Translations under genes and position numbers: made by a program
Shown: in pieces, positions 1 through 5,238 of the stretch
Position numbering within the stretch: the first letter of the stretch is position 1
How the letters are laid out: the number at the start of each line of letters is the position of its first letter
DNA from: DATKMG01 sp041476565
GTDB taxonomy: Bacteria > Acidobacteriota > Terriglobia > Versatilivoradales > Versatilivoraceae
Assembly: GCA_041476565.1 (NCBI GenBank)
Contig: JBGOTQ010000405.1
Location: 1-6,581, forward strand
DNA: 6,581 nt
Reading direction: 5' to 3'
Notes under the pieces: generated by a model
The model's input: only the letters and a program-made list of their open reading frames with translations
Databases searched by the model: none
What the model was told of the DNA's origin: nothing

Positions 1-123
1 CCCGCAAATTACCTTTTCCCGACTTCGGATACAACCTACAATTTCGACTCAGCCCGGTCGTTTAAGAGGGCAAAGTTGGAAGGACTTAACTTCGCTTGCT
101 GACCTACCTCACCGGAATGGTTG

Positions 124-139
124 ACCAGGAATGACTGGT
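124..139. promoter_or_regulatory. possible dyad operator upstream of the rhamnosidase remnant
   Basis: ACCAG (124-128), GAATGA, CTGGT (135-139) form a short dyad about 40 nt before the start of the broken gene. TTGACC (121-126) could be a -35 box, but no good -10 follows. Weak evidence; possibly a relic of the regulatory region. Confidence 0.2.
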
Positions 140-175
140 GCGACAATTTTGACTGAACCCGCAAGGGGAGAATCT

Positions 176-1051
176 ATGAACGCACAAAATGATTGGGGCC
201 GTCGGCGCTTTCTGCAGACTCTCACCGCAGGTTTTTCCTTGCTTCCAGCGGCTGCCCCGTCGGAAGTGTCGTCAAACCTGAGTCGTGAGAAATGTCCTGC
301 TCTTATGGCCCCACCGGATTCCTCAGGGAAGACATCACCCCCGATCTTTGATCCTCTCCTCGATCCCAGGTGTCGTCAGTTGCCCGGGGCAAAGGTTGAT
401 TCCTGGCCGGCGCACTGGATCTGGTATCCGGGACAATTGACGGCGCATCTTCACGCCAAGACGCTGCAGGCATCCATGGCGCGTTGCGCGCAGGTCGGTT
501 ATCCGAGCAGCTTCCGGCAGCCGCTCTCTTTTGCTTATTTCCGGATTCGAACAGCGCCCGATTCCGCCAACTCCGTGTGCTGCGCAGGCCCGAACAATTC
601 TCCTTCCTCCACGCGGCCTCCGCTATGCCTGCTTCTCCTCTAACAAATCACTGGCCCTGAAGAACCTGCGTTTCCTCGCCGGGTCACTCCAGTTCAATAT
701 CGGGGACATTTTGATTGCAACGATCCGGAAGTGAATGCGATCTGGGCCGCCGGAGCGGCTGCCGTCATCCTGCTGGTGCGGGGGATCCTGGGCATTTGGC
801 CGAAGGAAGCTGGCTACACGGAATGTGAGATACGCCCGCTATTGGGTGGTTTGACCTCCTTCAAAGGATCCGTCCCCACTCCTTCCGGCCCTGTTTCCCT
901 TGAGATGAAGCAAGGTGCGGGTGGCATGCTTTCACTGCCGCCGCATGTCAGGGGGGTGTTGAAAAATTGTGCCGGTCCCTACGGAGAAAAACATCTTTCC
1001 GGCCCTGGAAACTTTCAGATCACCTGGGACTGTGGTCGTTGTGATTCTTAA
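176..1051 (+). pseudogene. GH78-type alpha-L-rhamnosidase remnant, catalytic core deleted
   Basis: Intact relatives remove terminal L-rhamnose from plant and microbial glycans. The ATG at 176 follows AAGGGGAG (163-170) and opens a Tat-like leader (RRRFLQ, residues 9-14, then a hydrophobic stretch). The N-terminal part carries the family-like signature HWIWYPG and later FAYFR (to about 560). Frame 2 then hits a stop at 641-643. The similarity seems to move to frame 3 near 610-680 (SSNKSLALKNLRFL) and back to frame 2 at about 685, where VQYRGHFDCNDPEVNAIW matches the segment that normally precedes the (alpha/alpha)6 barrel. Immediately afterwards the sequence jumps to a C-terminal domain: LLVRGILGI, then GYTECEIRPLLGGL, GSVPTPSGPV and a final beta-rich tail. 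Family members are usually 700-1000 residues, so roughly 500 residues holding the catalytic acidic residues are missing. Family assignment rests on motif recall. That it is non-functional follows from the frame breaks and the deletion. Confidence 0.72.
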
Positions 1052-1141
1052 CAGTGACGTCATTGCGGTGGTTTCGAAGCCTTAGCGGGAAGGACCCACT
1101 GAGGGAAGGTAGTCACAACGATGACTCGATTTCCATCGTAC

Positions 1142-1461
1142 AGACCTCAGGGTGCAATTCAAAGTGCGACAGGTTATTGGGGAAAACATCGAATTTTGTT
1201 GTCCCGAAGGGACACTAGAGAGTAGCCGGTGGTTACGCGCCAGGGCGCGTTACCACCGGAATTTTCCCCCGAAATTCGTTTGAACCCCGGCAGGGGTTCT
1301 AGAAATCCCGCGTCCCTGCCGGGACGCCAGGAAATTCAGGGAAACGTTAATGGACCAGTGACGACACACCTCGTCCAGTGTGGTGGACTCGTTGCTTGTC
1401 ACTGGCTACTCTCCGAGGTCCCTCTGGGACCAGTTGCACTTTGAATTGCACCCCAGACCTC
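1142..1461. mobile_element. MITE-like non-coding element with terminal inverted repeats and target duplication
   Basis: Terminal inverted repeats lie at 1150-1174 and 1429-1453 and match at 23 of 25 positions; the core GGGTGCAATTCAAAGTGC is perfect. Directly outside them is a direct repeat, CAGACCTC at 1141-1148 and 1454-1461, which looks like a 7-8 bp target-site duplication (the exact edge is ambiguous by one base). The roughly 305-bp interior has no credible gene. It contains a TGTCCC/GGGACA hairpin (1200-1214), a long CCGGTGGT/ACCACCGG hairpin (1226-1259), a 10-bp perfect inverted repeat (1286-1295 with 1314-1323), an 8-bp pair (1355-1362 with 1398-1405) and GGTCCC-TCT-GGGACC (1417-1431). 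Size, ends and duplication fit a miniature element mobilised in trans by an insertion-sequence transposase. I cannot name the parent family. It sits between a dead glycosidase and the promoter of the thioredoxin-like gene. Confidence 0.7.
1200..1323. repeat. cluster of GC-rich hairpins (REP-like) inside the element
   Basis: Three strong palindromes occur in tandem. The first is TGTCCC-GAA-GGGACA (1200-1214). The second is a roughly 15-bp imperfect stem in which CCGGTGGT (1226-1233) pairs with ACCACCGG (1252-1259), with CGCGCC/GGCGCG stacked inside. The third is CCCGGCAGGG (1286-1295) pairing perfectly with CCCTGCCGGG (1314-1323) across an 18-nt loop. The pattern resembles dispersed palindromic modules common between acidobacterial and planctomycete genes. 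That comparison is from memory; the palindromes themselves are directly visible. Confidence 0.6.
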
Positions 1462-1469
1462 GCATCTCG

Positions 1470-1498
1470 TTGTGGATCTATCCGGGTGGCAGTATACT
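1470..1498 (+). promoter_or_regulatory. sigma70-like promoter of the thioredoxin-like gene
   Basis: A -35 candidate TTGTGG (1470-1475) is followed by exactly 17 nt and a good -10 hexamer TATACT (1493-1498, 5 of 6 to consensus). The predicted transcript would start near 1505 and give a leader of about 55 nt. The promoter starts only 9 nt beyond the right edge of the MITE-like element, so the insertion left it intact or may influence it. Confidence 0.55.
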
Positions 1499-1561
1499 GA
1501 CTGCAGCTGCGGAGTTCGCCACACTTCATTTAGGTCTCCGAATATTCAAGGGAGAAGGAGC

Positions 1562-2113
1562 ATGGATTATCGTAACAAGCAGCGTGTGGTCCTAGGCGTG
1601 GGCATTATCGCTCTAATCGCCGCCGCAGCACTTTTGGTGCAAACCAAGCACACGACGTCAATCTCGGCGCAAGTACTACTCGGCGATGCCATTCAAACCG
1701 CTACAGCGGAAGATAAAAATATCCTGGTTCTTTTCGGAGCATCGTGGTGAGGGTGGTGTCGACGGCTGGATGCCGTCCTGCAAGGACCGGAAGTTAGCCA
1801 GCTAATTGCGAAGCATTATGTTTTGGTTAAGCTCCCAGTTCATGATAGCAAGCAGACTACTCCAGGAGCGGAACAACTCCTCGATCAGACCGGCGGCACC
1901 CAGGCCGGCTTGCCCTTCTATGCTTTTCTCGATAAGACCGGAATGAAAATTGCCAACTCGTGCGCCATGTCCGGTGGGCAGAATATTGGCTATCCGGGTA
2001 ATCCCGAAGAGCTCAAGGCGTTTGATAACCTGTTGGAGCGAACGGCACCCCGTATGACCAGTGCCCAGCGCACCCTGATTATAGACCAGCTAAGGCGCAG
2101 CACAGCCCGCTAA
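1562..2113 (+). CDS. thioredoxin-fold protein with in-frame TGA at the redox cysteine (probable selenoprotein)
   Basis: The product is 183 residues if TGA (1748-1750, residue 63) is decoded as selenocysteine. ATG 1562 follows a purine-rich AAGGGAGAAGGAG (1548-1560). Residues 8-26 form a hydrophobic signal or membrane anchor after a basic N-terminus, so the thioredoxin domain should face the periplasm. The strand leading to the active site reads ILVLFGASW, followed by U63-G-W-C66 and RRLDAVL. This matches the CGWC arrangement of thioredoxin_7/DUF255-like proteins with Cys63 replaced by the TGA. Downstream the frame is uninterrupted and keeps a GLPFYAFLDKTG segment (the probable cis-proline loop) and NIGYPGNPEEL. 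Proteins of this kind reduce or exchange disulfides or peroxides; the substrate here is unknown. A perfect hairpin follows the TGA at SECIS-like distance. The alternative is a recent nonsense mutation, leaving 62- and about 120-residue fragments. The fold call is firm; Sec decoding is an inference. Confidence 0.72.
1748..1777 (+). promoter_or_regulatory. candidate bacterial SECIS element following the TGA
   Basis: Ten nucleotides after TGA (1748-1750) lies a perfect stem GACGGC (1761-1766), loop UGGAU (1767-1771), GCCGUC (1772-1777). The distance from UGA to the apical loop is 16 nt, and G is the second loop base. Bacterial SECIS hairpins bound by SelB are known to lie directly downstream of the UGA, with about 16-37 nt to the loop and a G within the first two loop positions; this hairpin meets those rules. 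A short GC-rich hairpin can arise by chance, so it is supporting evidence and not proof. Confidence 0.55.
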
Positions 2114-2155
2114 TAGCCGCTATGGGGGGGACTTCACTGGTAATCGCCCTCGAAT

Positions 2156-2178
2156 GCTGAAATCAAGCCCTGACCCCC
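2156..2178 (-). repeat. possible REP-like word containing GGGGTCAGG
   Basis: Read on the minus strand, this stretch gives AGGGGGTCAGGGC followed by TTGATTTC. It resembles the GGGGTCAGGTCTTGAT-type words I recall near REP-associated transposase genes. The 9-mer GGGGTCAGG also occurs at the start codons of the isomerase-like and carboxypeptidase genes. No transposase gene is present in the window. Family membership is unverified. Confidence 0.3.
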
Positions 2179-2250
2179 TCTTTCACTCTCTTTGATTCGA
2201 GATCATGGAAAGGCTTGGGTCGTCGGGTTGATGCGCAGTCCTGTTGACCC

Positions 2251-2321
2251 GGAGGAGCGGACTGGTTACAGTGTCATCCATGGTGAACAAGACCACCTGA
2301 TAGTCCGCCCTCCACGAGGGC
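2251..2321 (+). promoter_or_regulatory. overlapping, mutually exclusive hairpins in the yahK leader
   Basis: A long-range inverted repeat pairs 2251-2263 with 2302-2313: 12 bp, GC-rich, with a single bulged A and containing GCGGACT/AGTCCGC. The 3' arm overlaps a second perfect hairpin, GCCCTC (2307-2312), CAC, GAGGGC (2316-2321), so both cannot form together. They end 20 nt before a near-perfect Shine-Dalgarno sequence. No U-tract follows, so neither is a standard intrinsic terminator. Possible roles are a structured mRNA leader or a palindromic repeat remnant. Confidence 0.35.
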
Positions 2322-2341
2322 GCCTTAGAAGCATACTCTCC

Positions 2342-2349
2342 GGAGGTGA
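2342..2349 (+). promoter_or_regulatory. strong Shine-Dalgarno sequence fixing the yahK start
   Basis: GGAGGTGA is fully complementary to the 16S anti-Shine-Dalgarno tail and sits 5 nt before ATG 2355. It overlaps the GTG at 2346, which rules that codon out as the start. Confidence 0.75.
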
Positions 2350-2354
2350 GACCT

Positions 2355-3404
2355 ATGTATAAAGCCTATGCAGCCCAGGGGATGGCCCGACCTCTGGCAC
2401 CGTTTACCATTCAACGCCGCGATCCCCGGCCGCAGGATATCCAGATCCAGATTCTCTATTGTGGGGTCTGTCACTCAGATTTGCACCAGGCCCGCAACGA
2501 GTGGCACAACACAACCTATCCTTGTGTGCCGGGTCACGAAATCGTCGGGCGCGTGGCAAAGGCGGGCAGCCAGGTCAAAAAGTTCAAAGAAGGCGACGTT
2601 GCCGCGGTCGGTTGTATGGTGGACTCCTGCCGCATTTGCCCTAGTTGCCAGGCCGGCCAGGAGCAGTACTGCGAAAATGTCCTGGTCCTGACTTACAACA
2701 GCGAAGACAAGCACCTGGGAGGGGTCACCTATGGCGGTTATTCCCAGAGCATTGTGGTCGATGAAGCCTTTGCTCTGCGCGTGTCGGACAAGTTGAATCT
2801 TGCGGCTGAAGCACCCCTGCTTTGCGCCGGCATCACCACTTATTCGCCCCTACGCCACTGGAAAGTGGGCAAAGGGCAAAAGGTCGGCATCGTTGGACTC
2901 GGTGGCTTGGGCCACATGGGAGTGAAATTCGCGAATGCGTTTGGCGCCCGCGTTGTTCTTTTTACTACGTCGCCGAACAAGGCCACGGACGCTGTGCGTC
3001 TCGGAGCGCAGGAAGTCGTTGTGTCCAAGAATGAGCAAGAAATGAAGAAACATCTGAACAGCTTCGATTTTATTCTGGACGCGGTTTCCGCAGAGCACGA
3101 CGTCAATGCTTACCTGAGGTTACTGAAGCGAGATGGGACGCTGACGCTTGTCGGAGCGCCCGAAAAGGCACTGCCCATCGCGGCTTTTGAATTACTGTTC
3201 AGGCGGCGGCAGTTCGCCGGCTCTATCATCGGCGGGATTCGGGAGACGCAGGAGATGTTGGATTTCTGCGCCGAGCATGGCATCTATTCTGACATCGAAC
3301 TCATTCCGATTCAGCAAATCAATGTCGCGTATGAACGTATGCTGAAGAGTGACGTAAAATATCGCTTCGTCATCGACATGGCTTCACTGGAGCAGGAAGC
3401 CTAG
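2355..3404 (+). CDS. yahK: zinc-dependent NADP(H)-type alcohol dehydrogenase / aldehyde reductase, YahK family
   Basis: The 349-residue protein is a medium-chain dehydrogenase of the cinnamyl-alcohol-dehydrogenase group, the same length as E. coli YahK and strikingly similar to it in recalled segments (YCGVCHSDLHQ, YPCVPGHEIVGRV, APLLCAGITTYSPLRHW, GGLGHMG, SFDFIL, KRDGT, ETQEMLDFCAEHGI, YERML-DVKYRFVID). Catalytic zinc ligands are C39, H61, E62 and C157. Structural zinc ligands are C92, C95, C98 and C106. The Rossmann motif GLGGLG covers 181-186. S206 and K209 in FTTSPNK suggest a preference for NADP(H). It should reversibly reduce a broad range of aldehydes to alcohols in the cytoplasm. ATG 2355 is preferred over the in-frame GTG at 2346 because GGAGGTGA (2342-2349) is a near-perfect ribosome-binding site 5 nt upstream, and the family N-terminus fits. 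It seems to be transcribed alone. All key residues are present. Confidence 0.95.
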   Translation: MYKAYAAQGMARPLAPFTIQRRDPRPQDIQIQILYCGVCHSDLHQARNEWHNTTYPCVPGHEIVGRVAKAGSQVKKFKEGDVAAVGCMVDSCRICPSCQAGQEQYCENVLVLTYNSEDKHLGGVTYGGYSQSIVVDEAFALRVSDKLNLAAEAPLLCAGITTYSPLRHWKVGKGQKVGIVGLGGLGHMGVKFANAFGARVVLFTTSPNKATDAVRLGAQEVVVSKNEQEMKKHLNSFDFILDAVSAEHDVNAYLRLLKRDGTLTLVGAPEKALPIAAFELLFRRRQFAGSIIGGIRETQEMLDFCAEHGIYSDIELIPIQQINVAYERMLKSDVKYRFVIDMASLEQEA

Positions 3405-3541
3405 GAGACACCCCCTTTGACGAAGCTCGAGCAGGCGTCGGTACAAGTCCATTATTCGCACCAGCGGGAAGAGGGTCACCCTTTCAGCGTCCCGAAGAAG
3501 CGTGTTGCCAGGACCTTTCATGAAAATGCGGGCCTTGGTAG

Positions 3542-3639
3542 CCACGCCGACCGCTTTTTTCCGGGAGGCGTGGGCTTTTGGTTGTTAGGAAGAAGCCCAC
3601 GGCTCGCGGCGACTGGTGTCGCCAATACGCTCGCCGTGG
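3542..3639. repeat. cluster of overlapping inverted repeats
   Basis: Four inverted repeats chain together. CCACGCC (3542-3548) pairs with GGCGTGG (3567-3573). CGTGGGCTT (3569-3577) pairs with AAGCCCACG (3593-3601). CCACGGC (3597-3603) pairs with GCCGTGG (3633-3639). Nested inside the last is GGCGAC-TGGT-GTCGCC (3608-3623). Several arms overlap, so alternative folds compete. This could be a REP-like module acting as a transcript 3' end or a repeat remnant. Confidence 0.5.
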
Positions 3640-3667
3640 CTACCCCTCCCATTTTCATCGACCGTGT

Positions 3668-3683
3668 TGACCTAAAAAGGTCA
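3668..3683. repeat. short perfect palindrome TGACCT-AAAA-AGGTCA
   Basis: Six-base arms flank an AAAA loop between the convergent genes. It could be a weak hairpin or a dyad protein-binding site. Its position away from any gene start favours an mRNA 3'-end structure or chance. Confidence 0.3.
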
Positions 3684-3762
3684 TGCGGCACTTTCATGAC
3701 ATCCGCTGGAGAGACCAGGCAACGACGCCGGTAAACAGGTCCTGTTAGTCGCGCAACTGCTC

Positions 3763-4668
3763 TCAGCCAATGAGCTTTTCGAGGTAGACCTTTTCCTTTT
3801 TGATGTCCTCAAGTTGCTTGGGCCCGGAAATCTCTCGTTCGATCGTGATCGCGCCCGTGTACCCCAGTCCCTTCAGGCGGGGAATCAGTTTGGGGAAATT
3901 TGCTTTGCCCTGCCCGATGGGGACTTCCTCGCCGAGTTTCTTAGGATGGGTGGGGAAGAGTCCGTCCTTGGCGTGAACGCCGCGCACCAGTTTGCCAAGC
4001 ACATCGAGCGCATCCAGAGGATTTCCCTTGCCATAAAGAATCAGATTGGCGGTATCCAGGTTCACGAACTGGTTATCGACGCCGACGTCCGTGATGGCGC
4101 GGAGCATGGTAATCGGGGTCTCCTGTCCGGTCTCATAGAGCATCATCTGGCCGTTTCCCTTCAGGTGGGTAGACACCTCGCGCAGCGCCTCCACTACGCC
4201 TGGATATTCGGAGTCGTTGGGGTTTTCGGGAATGAATCCATAATGCGTGTGGAAGGCGGGTACGCCTAGCTTCTTGGCGAAATCGGAGGCACGCTTGAAG
4301 TTGTCGATGCGCTGCCGACGATACTTCTTGGGTACCACACCGATCGTCAGCGGACCTTGGTAAAAATCATAGACATTGGGCGGACCACCTGAGGAATTAA
4401 TGGCCGTGACTTCGATGCCGTACTTTTCGATGGCGGCCTTCAGCGAACTGTACACCCGGTCCGAGTAGTCATCGGTTTGGGCTTGACACGTGGGGATGCC
4501 GAGATCGTGAACAAGCTTAAGAGCCTTATCCGCGTCCCGTTCAACACCGACGATCAAACCCAGCCGCATGCGCAGATCTGCAGCTGTGACCGGAATGCCG
4601 GCTATCAATCCCGACGCACTGGCAACTGCGGAAACCTGGATAAATCGACGACGATTAAGATTTTCCAT
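3763..4668 (-). CDS. Tat-exported sugar phosphate isomerase/epimerase-like TIM-barrel protein
   Basis: The 301-residue protein has a Tat leader (NRRRFIQVSA, then a small-residue hydrophobic stretch to about A30) and an AP-endonuclease-2/xylose-isomerase-like barrel. Metal ligands expected by analogy with tagatose/psicose 3-epimerases are visible as E179 (YETG), D205 (NLDTAN), H232 (VHAKDG) and E277 (TIERE); H140 and H142 add a further conserved-looking patch. The C-terminal GEEVPIGQGKANFPKLIPRLKGLGYTGAITIERE is typical of this family in Acidobacteria, Planctomycetes and Verrucomicrobia. Substrate is unknown, probably a sugar, inositol or related polyol; the leader puts it in the periplasm. 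The start ATG (complement of 4666-4668) has AAAGGGG 7 nt upstream. It ends in TGA, so TGA is a normal stop in this genome. It diverges from the carboxypeptidase gene and converges on yahK. Family is secure; the reaction is not. Confidence 0.9.
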   Translation of the reverse strand: MENLNRRRFIQVSAVASASGLIAGIPVTAADLRMRLGLIVGVERDADKALKLVHDLGIPTCQAQTDDYSDRVYSSLKAAIEKYGIEVTAINSSGGPPNVYDFYQGPLTIGVVPKKYRRQRIDNFKRASDFAKKLGVPAFHTHYGFIPENPNDSEYPGVVEALREVSTHLKGNGQMMLYETGQETPITMLRAITDVGVDNQFVNLDTANLILYGKGNPLDALDVLGKLVRGVHAKDGLFPTHPKKLGEEVPIGQGKANFPKLIPRLKGLGYTGAITIEREISGPKQLEDIKKEKVYLEKLIG

Positions 4669-4763
4669 TGCCTGACCCCTTTTTGTAGAAGTGCAATGCA
4701 GCTTGGCGCCGCACGTAGCTTACCTCAAACCGGAATTTCCAGTAAGACCTTCCGGCGCCCGAG

Positions 4764-4769
4764 ATTATA
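4764..4769 (-). promoter_or_regulatory. candidate -10 box for the isomerase-like gene
   Basis: The minus strand reads GAGG-TATAAT-CTC, a perfect sigma70 -10 hexamer about 95 nt upstream of the start codon. No convincing -35 lies 16-18 nt upstream (AATGGA at 17 nt), so it may be weak or activator-dependent. Confidence 0.35.
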
Positions 4770-5030
4770 CCTCAATTTGTCTCTCATCCATTGCTTGCAC
4801 CACATCCGGGAGCGCTCTTTGTTTCCTTATTGTCCGCATTGTCCGCTGATGTCGAGTTAGCCCTGAATTCTCGCCACTATGTCACGAAAATACAAAGAGG
4901 TCAGCGGATAGACCCTGCCTGCCGGGACTTCCGGGTAATGCTATCCTGAGCCGTTGAATCCAGACCCTTTATGGAGGAAACGATAGGAGGCGCAGATGGG
5001 TCTTAGTGAATCTGCACGTTCAGGCTCGTA

Positions 5031-5056
5031 TTGGTGCCTTAGTGCCTTTGTGGTGA
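5031..5056. repeat. period-8 degenerate repeat TTGGTGCC-TTAGTGCC-TTTGTGG
   Basis: Three near-copies of an 8-mer follow each other. The minus strand reads CACCACAAAGGCAC then TAAGGCACCAA, a word type I recall as dispersed between genes in many environmental genomes. No function is assigned. Confidence 0.45.
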
Positions 5057-5238
5057 GAAACGCAGTTTAGGGCGAAATAGGCCGGATTTCAGACATTTGT
5101 GTGTCCCATTGAGGTCGGAACCTATGAAATAATCACGATATAGGGAGACTGAACTGGGGATGATTGAACTGGTGGTGGAGCGCCAAATCGGCGCGTGAAC
5201 AACACTAGGAAGTAACAAGTGTTTTCGAGGGGTCAGGC

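Larger units (their letters stand above)
3405..3762. other. convergent intergenic region, palindrome-rich, no supported gene
   Basis: This 358-bp gap separates the ends of yahK (+) and the isomerase-like gene (-). An open frame at 3417-3734 uses a TTG start, has no recognisable family features and runs through strong palindromes, so I do not call it a gene. The gap holds a palindrome cluster at 3542-3639 and TGACCT-AAAA-AGGTCA at 3668-3683. A bidirectional terminator would be expected here, but no hairpin is followed by a clean U-tract; the T4 run at 3576-3579 after the 3542-3573 hairpin is the nearest thing. Confidence 0.6.
4669..5238. other. divergent intergenic region, 570 bp, no supported gene
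   Basis: This gap lies between the starts of the isomerase-like (-) and carboxypeptidase (+) genes. It contains a minus-strand -10 candidate (4764-4769), a period-8 repeat (5031-5056), an imperfect 15-bp tandem duplication (5147-5161 and 5162-5176, 12 of 15 matching) and small hairpins GCGCC-AAATC-GGCGC (5180-5194) and AACACT/AGTGTT (5201-5223). The open frame at 4477-4860 is mostly antisense to the isomerase gene and not believable. No clear plus-strand promoter is visible. The region is long enough to hold an unrecognised small RNA, but I see no positive sign of one. Confidence 0.55.

Noticed and set aside
531..734. Separate small gene at 531-734
   Set aside because: It is the frameshifted middle part of the rhamnosidase remnant, not an independent gene.
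1472..1561. GTG 1472 as an upstream start for the thioredoxin-like gene
   Set aside because: It falls inside the proposed -35 box and would add 30 residues before a good ATG with ribosome-binding site and signal anchor.
1229..1595. Several short open frames inside and beside the MITE-like element
   Set aside because: They run through hairpins and terminal repeats in different frames, overlap each other and have no recognisable domains.
1748..1750. TGA read as tryptophan or glycine through an altered genetic code
   Set aside because: The isomerase-like gene ends in TGA, Trp is encoded by TGG throughout, and the aligned residue at this site is cysteine.
3417..3734. 105-codon open frame after yahK
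   Set aside because: It uses a TTG start without a good ribosome-binding site, shows no family motifs, and its sequence is shaped by palindromes.
4477..4860. Plus-strand open frame overlapping the isomerase-like gene start
   Set aside because: It is mostly antisense to a well-supported gene and its product has no recognisable features.
5101..5144. Promoter TTGAGG...TATAGG for the carboxypeptidase gene
   Set aside because: The spacing is about 24 nt, too long for a sigma70 promoter, and no better pairing is visible.
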